Shown here: positions 7,899 through 17,730 of the stretch, one piece after another
Layout: the number at the start of each line of letters is the position of its first letter
How positions within the stretch are numbered: the first letter of the stretch is position 1
Assembly (NCBI RefSeq): GCF_002002925.1
Contig: NZ_CP019511.1
Coordinates: 4,006,501-4,070,500 of the forward strand
Direction: 5' to 3'
Source of the DNA: Sphingomonas sp. LM7
GTDB lineage: Bacteria; Pseudomonadota; Alphaproteobacteria; Sphingomonadales; Sphingomonadaceae
Length of the DNA: 64,000 bases
Made by a program: the position numbers and the translations under genes
Notes under the pieces: model-generated
The model's input: the letters and a program-made list of their open reading frames with translations, nothing else
What the model was told of the DNA's origin: nothing
Database searches by the model: none

Positions 7899-9551
7899 TC
7901 AGCGGTCGCGGATCGCGCTGATTGTCGTGCCCGGCGTGATGATTTCCACATCGGTCTTGAGGTGGAGCAGCCGCACGCCGGTTCGTGCCAGCGCGCGCCC
8001 CAGCGCCGGTGCGAATTGCGCGGTAGTCTCCACCGTCTCCGCCCAACAGCCATAGGCCCGGCCGAGCGCGGCGAAATCCGGATTGTGCAGCTTCGTGCCC
8101 GAAAGCCGCGCCGGATATTCGCGCTCCTGGTGCATCCGGATCGTGCCGTATGCGCCGTTGTCGATCACCAGCACCAGGATGTCGGCACCGTGCTGGACCG
8201 CAGTCGCCAGCTCCTGGCCGTTCATCATGAAGTCGCCGTCGCCCGCCAGCGCGACCACCTGCCGTTCGGGCGCGCGCAGCTTGGCGGCGACGGCGGCCGG
8301 CACGCCATAGCCCATCGCCCCGGCGGTCGGCGCCAGCTGCGAGGGCTGGGTCCCGTAGCGCCAATAGCGATGCCACCAGCCCGAGAAATTGCCCGCGCCG
8401 TTGCAGATGATCGTATCCGCCGGCATCGCCTCGCGCATCGCCGCGACGCACTGGCCCAGGTCGAGCGCCACGCCGTCGCGGGGCTTGGGGGTCGACCAGT
8501 CGAGCCATTCGGCATGCGCTTCGCGCGCTGCGCCACCGCGCACCGCGCCGATATTCTCATGGCTGGCAGCCGCTGCGAAGCTCGCCATGTCGGCGCAGAT
8601 CGCGACGTCGGCGCGATAGACCCGGCCCAATTCATTTGGGTCGGGATGGACGTGGATCAGCGTCTGCCCCGGATGCTCCGGCGTGATCAGCGCATAGCCG
8701 TCGGTGGTCGCCTCGCCCAGCCGCGCGCCGACCGCGAGGATCAGGTCGGCGCCCTTGATCCGCGAGACCAGCTTGGGGTTGGGCCCATAGCCGAGATTGC
8801 CTGCGAACGCCGTCGATCCGGCGGGAAGCGTGTCCTGCCGCCGGAACGCGCTGGCCACGGGCAGGCCGATCCGCTCGGCGAAGGTAGCGAAGGCCGCGCC
8901 CGCGGCAGGCGTCCAGCCCGCGCCGCCGACGATCGCGATCGGCCGCTCGGCCTGCTGGATCAATCCGGTCATCGCCTGCATTGCATGCCGGTCAGGCGCC
9001 TGGCCGACGCGCGGCAGCGGCGGGCGGTCCACCGCCTCGACCATATCGCACAGCATGTCCTCGGGCAGCGCGATCACTACCGGGCCCGGCCGGCCGTTCA
9101 TCGCCACGTTCCACGCCCGCGCGACATATTCCGGGATCCGCGCCGCATCCTCGATCCGCGTCGCCCATTTGGCGAGCGGACCGAAAAAGGCCGGAAAGTC
9201 GACTTCCTGAAACCCTTCGCGGTCCCGCATGCCGCGGTCGACATCGCCGATGAACAGGATCATCGGCTGCGAATCCTGCATAGCGACGTGGACCCCGATG
9301 CTGGCATTGGTCGCCCCCGGCCCGCGCGTGACGAAGGCCACCCCCGGCCGCCCGGTCATCGCCCCGTCGGCGCACGCCATGAACCCGACCCCGCCTTCCT
9401 GCCGGCAAGTGACGAGATCCACTTCAGGCGTGTCGTGCAGCGCGTCGAGGACGGCGAGGAAGCTCTCGCCCGGTACATGGAAGATCCGGTCGCAGCCTTG
9501 CGCGACCAGATTGTCGACGAGGATCCTGCCCCCGGTTCGTTTGGCGGTCAT
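7899..9551 (-). CDS. Thiamine pyrophosphate-dependent enzyme (acetolactate synthase-like)
   Basis: A 550-residue three-domain TPP enzyme. The N-terminal pyrimidine-binding domain has FHVPGESFLAVLD and the catalytic glutamate in TCRQEGGVGFMA, and GPGATNA downstream. The central domain resembles the DHS-like FAD/nucleotide fold (IVGGAGW). The C-terminal pyrophosphate domain has the metal motif GDGDFMMNGQELATA...NNG-type sequence (IDNGAYGTIR). This is the family of acetolactate synthase large subunit, glyoxylate carboligase and oxalyl-CoA decarboxylase. No ilvN regulatory subunit is adjacent, so a catabolic acetolactate-synthase-like or benzoylformate-decarboxylase-like role is possible; substrate unresolved. 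Confidence 0.9.
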   Translation of the reverse strand: MTAKRTGGRILVDNLVAQGCDRIFHVPGESFLAVLDALHDTPEVDLVTCRQEGGVGFMACADGAMTGRPGVAFVTRGPGATNASIGVHVAMQDSQPMILFIGDVDRGMRDREGFQEVDFPAFFGPLAKWATRIEDAARIPEYVARAWNVAMNGRPGPVVIALPEDMLCDMVEAVDRPPLPRVGQAPDRHAMQAMTGLIQQAERPIAIVGGAGWTPAAGAAFATFAERIGLPVASAFRRQDTLPAGSTAFAGNLGYGPNPKLVSRIKGADLILAVGARLGEATTDGYALITPEHPGQTLIHVHPDPNELGRVYRADVAICADMASFAAAASHENIGAVRGGAAREAHAEWLDWSTPKPRDGVALDLGQCVAAMREAMPADTIICNGAGNFSGWWHRYWRYGTQPSQLAPTAGAMGYGVPAAVAAKLRAPERQVVALAGDGDFMMNGQELATAVQHGADILVLVIDNGAYGTIRMHQEREYPARLSGTKLHNPDFAALGRAYGCWAETVETTAQFAPALGRALARTGVRLLHLKTDVEIITPGTTISAIRDR

Positions 9552-9710
9552 GCGGCTTTCCTAGCCCGGCTCGCCGGCTTCGCGTAACCCCCCTTCGATG
9601 CGGTGCCCATACCGCGCTGGAATAGCCGAGTTGAAACCCGGTTCAGGTTTGCTTGACCGCTTGCCAAGCCCCGGATTATCGCCGCGCACAGGTCAGGAGA
9701 GAATCGCGCC

Positions 9711-10430
9711 ATGAAGAAGCTCTACCCCAACGCCGAGGCAGCGCTGGAAGGGCTGCTGTTCGACGGCATGACGCTGTGTGCCGGCGGTTTCGGCCTGTCC
9801 GGCATCCCCGAGCGGCTGATCGACGCGATCCAGGCCGCGGGCGTCAAGGACCTCACCATCGCCTCGAACAATGCCGGGATCGACAATGAGGGCCTCGGCA
9901 AGCTGCTGCGCAGCCGCCAGGTCAAGAAGATGATCTCCTCCTATGTCGGCGAAAACAAGGAGTTCGAGCGGCAATATCTGAGCGGCGAGCTCGAAGTCGA
10001 ATTCTGCCCCCAGGGCACGCTCGCCGAGCGCTGCCGGGCAGGGGGCGCGGGCATCCCCGGCTTCTACACCAGGACCGGCGTCGGCACCCAGGTAGCCGAG
10101 GGCAAGGAAATGAAGGTGTTCGACGGAGAGGAATATATCCTCGAGCGCGGCATCCGCAGCGACCTTTCGATCATCAAGGGCTGGAAGGCCGACGAGAGCG
10201 GCAACCTGATCTTCCGCAAAACCGCGCGCAACTTCAACCAGCCGATGGCGACCGCGGGCAAGGTCTGCGTCGCCGAAGTCGAGGAAGTGGTGCCGGTCGG
10301 CAGCCTCGATCCCGATCAGATCCACTTGCCCGGCATCTATGTGAAGCGGCTGATCGTCGGCGCGCCCTATGACAAGAAGATCGAATTCCGCACCGTTCGC
10401 GCCCGCCCCGAGTCCGCGGAGGCGGCATGA
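9711..10430 (+). CDS. scoA: 3-oxoacid CoA-transferase, subunit A
   Basis: A 239-residue alpha subunit of a family I CoA-transferase, which moves CoA between succinyl-CoA and acetoacetate or another 3-oxoacid. Diagnostic segments are [16 protein letters not shown] with the oxyanion/CoA glycine loop, [15 protein letters not shown], and [22 protein letters not shown]. It starts an apparent operon in which each gene overlaps the next by a few bases; its partner subunit lies not next to it but 1.46 kb downstream at 11894. About 160 bases upstream are non-coding and should contain the promoter. Confidence 0.95.
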   Translation: MKKLYPNAEAALEGLLFDGMTLCAGGFGLSGIPERLIDAIQAAGVKDLTIASNNAGIDNEGLGKLLRSRQVKKMISSYVGENKEFERQYLSGELEVEFCPQGTLAERCRAGGAGIPGFYTRTGVGTQVAEGKEMKVFDGEEYILERGIRSDLSIIKGWKADESGNLIFRKTARNFNQPMATAGKVCVAEVEEVVPVGSLDPDQIHLPGIYVKRLIVGAPYDKKIEFRTVRARPESAEAA

Positions 10431-11449
10431 CCGCCACGCGGCTCCCGGCCCGGCTGGCGCTTGCGACGGGCGTGGCGACGTTGCTCTCGGGCTGCGTCGC
10501 GGCGGTGATCGCGGCTCCGATCGCGGCCGGTGCGGGCGTATACAAATCGGCGCAGGATCGCCCGCTGAAGCGCAAGCGGGCGCGTCAGCCCGCGCCGAAG
10601 CCGATCGAGGCGCTCCCAGCGCCCAAGGTGCAGGCGCCGGTCGCGCTGCCGCCATCGGGCGGCGCTCCCGCCGGGATGCAATATCTCTATGGATCGGGCG
10701 AGGCGGCGGCGCTCAGCATCCAGGCCTATCAGGCGATGTGGAATTATCTGAAGGTCGAGATCGGCTATCGCCGCGACAAGGCGAAGATCCGTTCGGTCGT
10801 GCTCACGCCAGGCTCGACGCTTGACAATCCCCAGTTCGAGCCCTGCGGAAAGCGCCCGCTCGCAGTGGTGCTCGATATCGACGAAACCGCGCTGCTCAAC
10901 CTGGGCTATGAACGCGACGAGGCCGCCCGCGGCGGCAGCTATGATGCAGCCCGCTGGGCCCGCTGGGAGCAGACCGGCGCGGACAAGGTCGCGGCCGTCC
11001 CCGGCGCTGCCGAGGCGCTCGCCGCCGCGCGCCGCGAAGGCTTCACCGTGATCTTCAATTCCAATCGCTCGGCCGCGACCGCTGCGCAGACCGCCGCCGC
11101 GCTCGACCATGCGGGCCTTGGCCCCGCGGCGCTGTTCGACACGCTGTGGCTGCGCGGCGAAGGCGAGACCAGCGGCAAGGACGCCCGGCGCCAGAAGATC
11201 GCCCAGCGCTTCTGCATCGTCGCGATGGCCGGCGATCAGCTCGGCGACTTCAGCGACTTGTTCAACACTCCCGACGCCCCCGTGCTCGCCCGTCGCAACA
11301 GCGTCGAGGGTACGTTGCTCGCGCCGCTCTGGGGTGCCGGCTGGTTCATGCTGCCCAACCCGGTCTACGGTACCGGGCTGAAGGGCGGCGTCGACGACAT
11401 CTTCCCGCCCGACATGCGCTGGACCGATCCGGGCGCACCGCCGCGATGA
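10427..11449 (+). CDS. HAD-superfamily class C acid phosphatase, lipoprotein e(P4)-like
   Basis: A 340-residue predicted outer- or inner-membrane-anchored lipoprotein: signal ending in the lipobox LLSGC (Cys about residue 24). The HAD core is intact, with motif [14 protein letters not shown] (nucleophile and acid-base Asp), motif II as FNSNRSAAT, and motif IV as [11 protein letters not shown]. Class C enzymes such as Haemophilus e(P4) dephosphorylate nucleotides (NMN, 5'-AMP) in the periplasm. The start overlaps the scoA stop by four bases (ATGA), so translation is coupled. Its position between scoA and scoB is unusual and not explained by a known pathway. Confidence 0.85.
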   Translation: MTATRLPARLALATGVATLLSGCVAAVIAAPIAAGAGVYKSAQDRPLKRKRARQPAPKPIEALPAPKVQAPVALPPSGGAPAGMQYLYGSGEAAALSIQAYQAMWNYLKVEIGYRRDKAKIRSVVLTPGSTLDNPQFEPCGKRPLAVVLDIDETALLNLGYERDEAARGGSYDAARWARWEQTGADKVAAVPGAAEALAAARREGFTVIFNSNRSAATAAQTAAALDHAGLGPAALFDTLWLRGEGETSGKDARRQKIAQRFCIVAMAGDQLGDFSDLFNTPDAPVLARRNSVEGTLLAPLWGAGWFMLPNPVYGTGLKGGVDDIFPPDMRWTDPGAPPR

Positions 11450-11877
11450 GCTGGGGGCGCAATCCCTGGCTGCTGGCCGGTGGTCTCGCCAGCGCGCTCG
11501 CGGCGATCGCCCATCTCGCCTGCATCGCCGGCGGCAGCGCCTGGTTCCGCGCGCTTGGCGCGCCGCCGCAGGTGGTGCGCGGTGTCGAGCTCGGCAGGTG
11601 GCAGCCGGTGGCGGCGACGGTCGCGATCGCGGCGCTGCTGCTGGTCTGGGCCGCCTATGCCTTGGCCGGGGCGGGTCTCATCCGCCGCCTGCCGCTACTG
11701 CGGCTCGGACTTATCGCGATCACGGCGGTGTATCTGCTGCGGGGGATGCTGTTCCGGCCAGAGATGCTGGGCCGGCCCGACCTTTCCCAGACCTTCGCGC
11801 TCGTGTCTGCCGGCATCGTGCTGGCAATGGGACTGGTGCATGCGATCGGCCTGTGGCGCGGCTGGAACGATTTGTGA
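11446..11877 (+). CDS. Small integral membrane protein
   Basis: A 143-residue hydrophobic protein with four predicted transmembrane segments: [46 protein letters not shown] and [19 protein letters not shown]. It overlaps the end of the phosphatase gene by four bases (ATGA) and precedes scoB by 16 bases. I recognise no enzyme motif; it is similar in layout to small sphingomonad membrane proteins of unknown function. Confidence 0.8.
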   Translation: MSWGRNPWLLAGGLASALAAIAHLACIAGGSAWFRALGAPPQVVRGVELGRWQPVAATVAIAALLLVWAAYALAGAGLIRRLPLLRLGLIAITAVYLLRGMLFRPEMLGRPDLSQTFALVSAGIVLAMGLVHAIGLWRGWNDL

Positions 11878-11893
11878 TTGGAGACCTACGATA

Positions 11894-12529
11894 ATGCCCT
11901 GGACCCGTGACGAAATGGCCGCGCGCGCGGCAAAGGAGCTGCAGGACGGCTTCTACGTCAATCTCGGCATCGGCATCCCGACGCTGGTGGCCAATCACAT
12001 TCCCGACGGCGTCGAGGTCACGCTCCAGTCGGAGAACGGCATGCTCGGCATCGGACCGTTCCCGTTCGAAGGCGAAGAAGACCCCGATTTGATCAACGCC
12101 GGCAAGCAGACGATCAGCGAGCTGCCCAGCTCGGTCTATTTCTCGTCATCGGACAGCTTCGCGATGATCCGCGGCGGGCATATCGACCTGACCGTGCTCG
12201 GCGCGATGGAAGTCAGCGCGACCGGCGACATCGCCAACTGGATGATCCCGGGCAAGATGATCAAGGGGATGGGCGGCGCCATGGACCTCGTCGCGGGGGT
12301 CAAGAAGATCATCGTGGTGATGGAGCACAACTCCAAGGCCGGCGATCCCAAGTTCATCCCCGAATGCACGCTGCCGCTCACCGGCAAGAACGTGGTCGAC
12401 ATGATCATCACCGATCTCGCGGTGTTTCAGCGTCCCGATCATGACAGCCCGTTCAAACTGATCGAGCTCGCCCCCGGCGTGACTGCCGCGGACGTGGCGG
12501 AGAAGACCACCGCGGCCTATCAATCCTGA
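11894..12529 (+). CDS. scoB: 3-oxoacid CoA-transferase, subunit B
   Basis: A 211-residue beta subunit of the CoA-transferase begun by scoA at 9711. The catalytic glutamate is in the family motif SENGMLG, which forms the glutamyl-CoA thioester. Other landmarks are [15 protein letters not shown] at the start, [24 protein letters not shown] and the GGAMDLV loop. Length is normal. The ATG at 11894 is preceded by GGAG at 11880-11883. The stop overlaps the start of the downstream hydrolase by one base. Confidence 0.96.
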   Translation: MPWTRDEMAARAAKELQDGFYVNLGIGIPTLVANHIPDGVEVTLQSENGMLGIGPFPFEGEEDPDLINAGKQTISELPSSVYFSSSDSFAMIRGGHIDLTVLGAMEVSATGDIANWMIPGKMIKGMGGAMDLVAGVKKIIVVMEHNSKAGDPKFIPECTLPLTGKNVVDMIITDLAVFQRPDHDSPFKLIELAPGVTAADVAEKTTAAYQS

Positions 12530-13416
12530 TGTGGCGCCGGGCCGGACTGGCCGCGCTGATAGTGGCCGCAGGGCTCGGCGTGATGATCGCATTCACGTCG
12601 CCGCCGGCGCTGCTCTCGCTTGCCGACGGCGCGCTGGGCGGCGGCAGCGGCGCAGCCAGGCCCGGAAGCGCGATCCCGTTCGGCACGCAGGGCCAGACGC
12701 TCGACATATGGCGACCGTCCGGCGAGGTTCGCGGCACGCGGCCAGTGCTGATCTTCTGGTATGGCGGCGGCTGGGTGAAGGGCGATCGCCGCGCCTATGC
12801 CTTCGCCGCCCGCGCTTTCGCCAGGGCCGGTTACGTCGTAGTGGTGCCCGATTACCGCAAGGTGCCGGGCATTCGCTTCCCCGCCTTCCTCCAGGACGGC
12901 GCACAGGCAGTCAAATGGACGCGCGACCACATCGCCGAGTTCGGCGGCGACCCCGCCCGCATCGCACTCGCCGGCCATTCGGCGGGCGCCTACACCGTCG
13001 CGATGCTCGCGCTCGACCCGCGCTGGCTGGCGGCGGAAGGCGTCGATCCGGCCATCGTCCGGGCAGGGGTGGGGCTGTCCGGCCCCTATGATTTCTATCC
13101 CTTCACTTCGAAGCGCGCGATCGACGCGATGCATGGCGTCGCCGATCCGGCGATGACCCAGCCGCTCCATTTCGCCCGCGCCGATGCACCGCCTTTGCTG
13201 CTGGTGACTTCGGGCGGCGACACCGTAGTGCGCCCGCACAACGCGATAAACCTGGCCGCGCGGCTGCAGGCGCTCGGCGCGCCGGTGACGCTGCGCAACT
13301 ATCCACGCATCACCCATGAAGAAGTCGTAATGGCGTTGTCCGTGCCGTTCCGCGGCAAGGCGCCGACGCTCGCCGACAGCGTCGCCTTCCTCAACGGTGC
13401 GCTGGCGCCGCGTTGA
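12529..13416 (+). CDS. Alpha/beta hydrolase of the esterase/lipase (BD-FAE-like) family
   Basis: A 295-residue protein with an N-terminal membrane-spanning or signal-anchor helix (residues 5-25) followed by an alpha/beta-hydrolase domain. The oxyanion loop appears as FWYGGGWVKGDR, the nucleophile elbow as LAGHSAGAYT, and candidate acid and base residues are in TSGGDTVVRP and ITHEEVV. This pattern is that of carboxylesterases in the hormone-sensitive-lipase/BD-FAE group. It starts inside the scoB stop (TGATG), so it is part of the CoA-transferase operon; a role in releasing short-chain acids for CoA transfer is conceivable but unproven. Confidence 0.85.
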   Translation: MWRRAGLAALIVAAGLGVMIAFTSPPALLSLADGALGGGSGAARPGSAIPFGTQGQTLDIWRPSGEVRGTRPVLIFWYGGGWVKGDRRAYAFAARAFARAGYVVVVPDYRKVPGIRFPAFLQDGAQAVKWTRDHIAEFGGDPARIALAGHSAGAYTVAMLALDPRWLAAEGVDPAIVRAGVGLSGPYDFYPFTSKRAIDAMHGVADPAMTQPLHFARADAPPLLLVTSGGDTVVRPHNAINLAARLQALGAPVTLRNYPRITHEEVVMALSVPFRGKAPTLADSVAFLNGALAPR

Positions 13417-13447
13417 CACTCGCCCGGGCGAGGCCTAGCCTCCCCGC

Positions 13448-14128
13448 ATGGGCTGGTTCCGCCGCCGCTATCTCGACCTGCTGGGCTCGATCTACATCTA
13501 CAACGAGCATCGCGGCTACACGAGCATCGATCGCGTGCTGGAGGCCGTACGCGCGCGGTCGCCGGACGACGCCGCGCTGATCGCCGCGATCGAAAAGCAT
13601 CGCGCCGACGAACGCAAACACTATCTCATGTTCAAGCGCTGGTTCGAGCTGCAGGGCAAGATGCCGCTGCAGGTCGGCCGGACCTGCGGCCATATCGATC
13701 GCTTCGTCGAGATCGTATTCCGCCGCACGATCGACGATCTCGATACACAGGCGATCATCGCCAGCGACGACGAATTCGAGAAGCTGTGCCGCGTCATCTC
13801 CCTCACCGAGCAGCGCGGCCACAAGCAGGTCGATATCCTGCTCCGCCACTCGCTGGTCACTGGCGACAAGGTGCTGATGAAGATCTTCCGGATCATCGAA
13901 AAGGACGAGCCGAGCCATTGGGCGCCCTATGACGGCTGGCTCAGGGCCAATGGCAAGCGCGACCCGAAATGGTGGGAGCGCGGCATCGACACCTTCATCC
14001 ATTCGGAGCTGCTGTTCCTCAAGCTCCCCGCGCTGTTCCTGAACCCGTGGTTGCAGCGTCGCGAGGATTGGCCCGATGTGCACGATCCGGCCACCCGGCT
14101 CGCATCGCCGCTTCCGGCGCTGGGTTAA
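13448..14128 (+). CDS. Ferritin-like domain protein
   Basis: A 226-residue, mostly helical protein. Carboxylate and histidine residues are spaced as in di-iron four-helix bundles: EKHRADERKHYLMFKRW (ExxxxxDERKH) in the second helix and SLTEQRGHKQVDIL plus IEKDEPSHWAPYDGW in later helices. This suggests a ferritin-like fold with a possible metal site, but the metal and reaction are unknown. It is 31 bases downstream of the hydrolase and 61 bases upstream of the epimerase, all on the same strand. Confidence 0.7.
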   Translation: MGWFRRRYLDLLGSIYIYNEHRGYTSIDRVLEAVRARSPDDAALIAAIEKHRADERKHYLMFKRWFELQGKMPLQVGRTCGHIDRFVEIVFRRTIDDLDTQAIIASDDEFEKLCRVISLTEQRGHKQVDILLRHSLVTGDKVLMKIFRIIEKDEPSHWAPYDGWLRANGKRDPKWWERGIDTFIHSELLFLKLPALFLNPWLQRREDWPDVHDPATRLASPLPALG

Positions 14129-14189
14129 GCGAACCCTTCCCGAAGGGCTGGGGCTTTAGCGCCGCTCACGCATCCGCTATCCACTCCCG

Positions 14190-15152
14190 ATGCGTATCCT
14201 TCTGACAGGCTCTTCCGGCTGGCTCGGCCGCTTCCTTGCGCCGATGCTGCGCGCCCGCGGCGACGACGTGATCGGCCTCGATGTCGCCCCGGGCGTAGAC
14301 ACCCGGATCGTCGGCTCGGTCGCCGACCGTGCATTGGTCGACCGCGTCTTCGCCGAACACGGGATCGAGGCGGTGATCCATGGCGGCGCGCTGCATAAAC
14401 CCGACATCGTCCGCTATCCCGCGCAGGCGTTCATCGACGTCAACGTAACCGGCACGCTCAACCTGCTCGAAGCCGCCACCGCCGCCAGGCATGACCGCTT
14501 CGTCTTCACTTCGACCACGTCGCTCATGATCTCCACTGCGATCCGCAACGAGCTGGCCGATCATGCCGTCTGGCTCGACGAGACCAGCGGTCCGCTGGAG
14601 CCGCGCAACATCTACGGCGTCACCAAGCTCGCCGCCGAGCAGCTCTGCCGCCTCGCGCATCTCGAGAACGGCCTCAACTGCGTCGTGCTGCGCACCAGCC
14701 GTTTCTTTCCCGAGGAGGACGACACCCACCGCACGCTGTCGGGCGAGAACATGAAGGCCAACGAACTGCTCCACCGCCGCCTGACGGTGGAGGATGCCGC
14801 CCGCGCGCACATTGCGGCGCTGGCACGCGCGCCCGATATCGGCTTCGGCTGCTTCATCATATCCGCGCCGACTCCGTTTCGTCGTGACGAATGCGAGGAA
14901 ATTAAAGGGGATGCGATGCAAGTAATCGTGCGGCATTTCTCCGATGCAGCTGCGTTATACGCTGCAAAAGGCTGGGAACTGCCCAAGTCGATTGGGCGCA
15001 TCTATGACGCCGCGCTTGCAGAGCAAGTCTTGGGCTTCCGCTGCGAGACGGATTTTGGTTCGGTACTCGATGCCATCCGGCGTGGTGACGCGCTGCCTTT
15101 TGCGCATGATCCATCCTATGTCTCGCCCAAGGAAGTGCCGGACACTGCATGA
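14190..15152 (+). CDS. NAD(P)-dependent epimerase/dehydratase (extended SDR)
   Basis: A 320-residue extended short-chain dehydrogenase. The N-terminal nucleotide loop is LLTGSSGWLG (GxxGxxG type). The active-site pattern is TSTTSLMIS followed by the catalytic YGVTK pair (Tyr and Lys). The C-terminal domain is longer than in classical SDRs and carries the sugar-nucleotide-like substrate region, so a sugar or isoprenoid-like substrate is possible. No polysaccharide genes surround it. Confidence 0.85.
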   Translation: MRILLTGSSGWLGRFLAPMLRARGDDVIGLDVAPGVDTRIVGSVADRALVDRVFAEHGIEAVIHGGALHKPDIVRYPAQAFIDVNVTGTLNLLEAATAARHDRFVFTSTTSLMISTAIRNELADHAVWLDETSGPLEPRNIYGVTKLAAEQLCRLAHLENGLNCVVLRTSRFFPEEDDTHRTLSGENMKANELLHRRLTVEDAARAHIAALARAPDIGFGCFIISAPTPFRRDECEEIKGDAMQVIVRHFSDAAALYAAKGWELPKSIGRIYDAALAEQVLGFRCETDFGSVLDAIRRGDALPFAHDPSYVSPKEVPDTA

Positions 15153-15210
15153 CATCAACGATGCGCAATGCGCATTGTCGGCGTAACAAGTGTCTGGTCT
15201 TGGGGGGAAT

Positions 15211-16050
15211 ATGCGCTGGATCATCCGCGGACTGGCGGCACTCGCCGGTCTGGTCATGGCCGTGCTGGTTATCGTCTATGCGGGATCGCAATGGGTGATC
15301 CGGCAAGGCCATATCGTTCCGATGACGGACGTCGCGATCCCCAAGGATGCCGCCTCGATCGCCGAGGGCGCGCGCGTCGCCCGCATCGCCAATTGCCGCG
15401 ATTGTCATGGCGCTAATGGCGAGGGTAAGATCCTGTTCGAAGATCCGATGCTCGGCCGCATCGCCCCGCCGCCGCTGGCGAAAATTGCCGCAACGATGAC
15501 CGATGCCGAGCTCGTCCGCGCCATCCGGCACGGCGTGCACAAGGACGGGTCGTCGCTGTTCATCATGCCCGCCGCAGCGCTCGGCCATCTCTCCGATCAG
15601 GATGTCGGCCGCATCGTCGCCTGGATCCGCACGCTCAAGCCGGGGCCGGGCGATTCGCAGGCCACCATGTCCTATGGGCCGGTTGGGCGCGCGCTGATCC
15701 TAACGGGCAAGCTCCCGCCGATGGCGACGTCGGCAAAGCTCTCCCAGCCGACGCGTCCCGCCGATATGGGCCGCTATGTCGCCGACATCGCCTGCCTCGC
15801 CTGCCACAAGCTCCACCAGGACAACATGATGGAAGACGGCAACACCCGGGTTCCCGCGCTCGCGCCGATGGTCGCCGCCTATGACCCGGCGCTGCTCAGG
15901 AAACTGCTGCGCACCGGCGTCGGCACCAAGCCCGATCACGGGCTGATGAGCGAAGTCGCGCGTCAGAGCTTCTTCGTGCTCACCGATCCCGAGATCGATG
16001 CGCTTCAGGCCTATCTGAGGGGGGAGGCCGAACGCGCGCCCGCGCAATAG
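15211..16050 (+). CDS. Membrane-anchored di-haem cytochrome c
   Basis: A 279-residue protein with an N-terminal membrane anchor (about residues 5-24, AALAGLVMAVLVIVYAG) and two c-type haem sites, CRDCH about residue 60 and CLACH about residue 200, each in its own cytochrome domain. Likely methionine ligands are in FIMPAA and in DHGLMSE. Such proteins pass electrons in the periplasm, for example from alcohol or aldehyde dehydrogenases. I chose the ATG at 15211, preceded by GGGGGGAA; a GTG at 15190 would add seven residues. No dehydrogenase partner is adjacent. Confidence 0.88.
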   Translation: MRWIIRGLAALAGLVMAVLVIVYAGSQWVIRQGHIVPMTDVAIPKDAASIAEGARVARIANCRDCHGANGEGKILFEDPMLGRIAPPPLAKIAATMTDAELVRAIRHGVHKDGSSLFIMPAAALGHLSDQDVGRIVAWIRTLKPGPGDSQATMSYGPVGRALILTGKLPPMATSAKLSQPTRPADMGRYVADIACLACHKLHQDNMMEDGNTRVPALAPMVAAYDPALLRKLLRTGVGTKPDHGLMSEVARQSFFVLTDPEIDALQAYLRGEAERAPAQ

Positions 16051-16116
16051 CTTGGCTTGATATGGTAAAATTGCGTAGCGGGTTGCCCTGACGCAAGATT
16101 GGCCTAGATCGCCCGG

Positions 16117-17559
16117 ATGGCCAGCAAACCCCTCACGCTGTACGAGAAGATCTGGGCGGACCATGTCGTCGAGCGCCGCGACGACGGCACCTGCCTGATC
16201 TATATCGATCGGCACCTCGTCCACGAAGTCACCAGCCCCCAGGCCTTTTCCGGTCTGCGCGCCGCGGGCCGCCCCGTGCGCCGCCCGGATCTTACCCTCG
16301 CGGTGCCTGACCATAACCTTCCCACCACCGCGCGCGTCAATGCCGCCGGCCATGCGCTGCCGATCGCCGATCCCGCCAGCGCCGGCCAGCTTTCCGCGCT
16401 GCGCACCAACGTCGCCGAATTCGGCGTCCCCTATATCGACGCGCTCGATGCGCGGCAGGGGATCGTTCATGTCGTTGGCCCCGAACAGGGCTTCACGCTC
16501 CCCGGCACCACGCTGGTCTGCGGCGACAGCCATACTTCGGCGCACGGCGCTTTGGGCGCGCTGGCGTTCGGCATCGGCACTTCCGAAGTCGAGCACGTCC
16601 TCGCCACCCAGACGCTCCTGTTGCAGCAATCGAAGACGCTCGAGATCCGCGTCGATGGCAGCCTCGGTTTCGGAGTCAGCCCCAAGGATGTCGTCCTCGC
16701 AATCATCGGCAAGATCGGCGCCGCCGGCGGCACCGGCTATGTCATCGAATTCACCGGCGAAGTGATCCGCGCAATGTCGGTCGAGGGCCGGCTGACCGTG
16801 TCGAACATGTCGATCGAGGGCGGCGCGCGCTCGGGCCTGATCGCGCCCGATGAAACCACCTTCGCCTATCTCAAGGGCCGACCGCTCGCGCCCAAGGGCG
16901 CCGACTGGGACAACGCCGTCGCCTATTGGCGCACGCTCCCCACCGATCCCGGCGCACGCTACGACAAGACCGTCCTGCTCCACGCCGGCGACATCGCGCC
17001 GTCGCTCACCTGGGGCACCAGCCCAGAGGACGTCGTGTCGATCACCGGCGCGATCCCCGATCCGGAGAGCTTTGCCGATCCCTCGAAGCGCGTCGCCGCG
17101 CAGAAGTCGCTCGACTATATGGGTCTGGCGGCGGGCACCGCGATGCAGGACATCCCGATCGAGCATGTCTTCATCGGCAGCTGCACCAACAGCCGCATCG
17201 AGGATCTGCGCGCCGCTGCCGCGGTGGTGAAGGGCCGCCACGTCGCCGATCGCATCCGCCAGGCGCTGATCGTCCCGGGCTCGGGGCTGGTCAAGCTTCA
17301 GGCGGAGGCCGAAGGGCTCGACCGCATCTTCACCGAAGCCGGCTTCGAATGGCGCGAGCCCGGCTGTTCGATGTGCCTCGCGATGAATCCGGACAAGGTC
17401 CCCGCCGGCGAACGTTGTGCTTCCACCTCGAATCGAAATTTCGTAGGCAGGCAGGGTCCGGGCGCGCGAACCCATCTGCTTTCCCCCGCCATGGCGGCGG
17501 CGGCGGCGGTCACGGGGCGCCTCACCGATGTCAGGGAGCTGATGTCGGCGGATGCGTGA
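16117..17559 (+). CDS. leuC: 3-isopropylmalate dehydratase, large subunit
   Basis: A 480-residue aconitase-family enzyme converting 2-isopropylmalate to 3-isopropylmalate in leucine synthesis. Iron-sulfur cysteine motifs are present: [13 protein letters not shown] (first Cys) and [13 protein letters not shown] (second and third). The early [14 protein letters not shown] segment is also diagnostic. Normal length is 465-480. Followed by a 38-codon ORF and then leuD, all on the plus strand. Confidence 0.97.
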   Translation: MASKPLTLYEKIWADHVVERRDDGTCLIYIDRHLVHEVTSPQAFSGLRAAGRPVRRPDLTLAVPDHNLPTTARVNAAGHALPIADPASAGQLSALRTNVAEFGVPYIDALDARQGIVHVVGPEQGFTLPGTTLVCGDSHTSAHGALGALAFGIGTSEVEHVLATQTLLLQQSKTLEIRVDGSLGFGVSPKDVVLAIIGKIGAAGGTGYVIEFTGEVIRAMSVEGRLTVSNMSIEGGARSGLIAPDETTFAYLKGRPLAPKGADWDNAVAYWRTLPTDPGARYDKTVLLHAGDIAPSLTWGTSPEDVVSITGAIPDPESFADPSKRVAAQKSLDYMGLAAGTAMQDIPIEHVFIGSCTNSRIEDLRAAAAVVKGRHVADRIRQALIVPGSGLVKLQAEAEGLDRIFTEAGFEWREPGCSMCLAMNPDKVPAGERCASTSNRNFVGRQGPGARTHLLSPAMAAAAAVTGRLTDVRELMSADA

Positions 17560-17570
17560 GGGGAGTGCGT

Positions 17571-17687
17571 ATGAAGCGGGCGTTGGTCATGTTGATCGTC
17601 GGAACGGTGCTGAGCGGCCTCGCCGCAGCCTATGCATCGGCCCATTACAAGCCGTCCTCGACGCAGGTGCCGCCCGACCCGAGCTGA
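17571..17687 (+). CDS. Small membrane or secreted peptide between leuC and leuD
   Basis: A 38-residue ORF that starts at the ATG at 17571 after GAGGGGAG (nine bases upstream), a better ribosome site than many genes here have. Residues 3-24 form one hydrophobic helix (RALVMLIVGTVLSGLAAAYA) followed by a short polar tail rich in Pro and Ser. It could be a single-pass membrane peptide or a signal peptide with a short mature part. It fits the gap between leuC and leuD without overlapping either, so it could be real; conservation between sphingomonads would decide. Confidence 0.5.
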   Translation: MKRALVMLIVGTVLSGLAAAYASAHYKPSSTQVPPDPS

Positions 17688-17730
17688 TCCCCGGCGGCGT
17701 GGGCCCGTCGATTTTCCGGAGTAGCCATTG

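Noticed and set aside
7899..9551. Calling the TPP enzyme ilvB/ilvI
   Set aside because: No ilvN neighbour and the motifs are shared by several carboligases; kept as a generic TPP enzyme.
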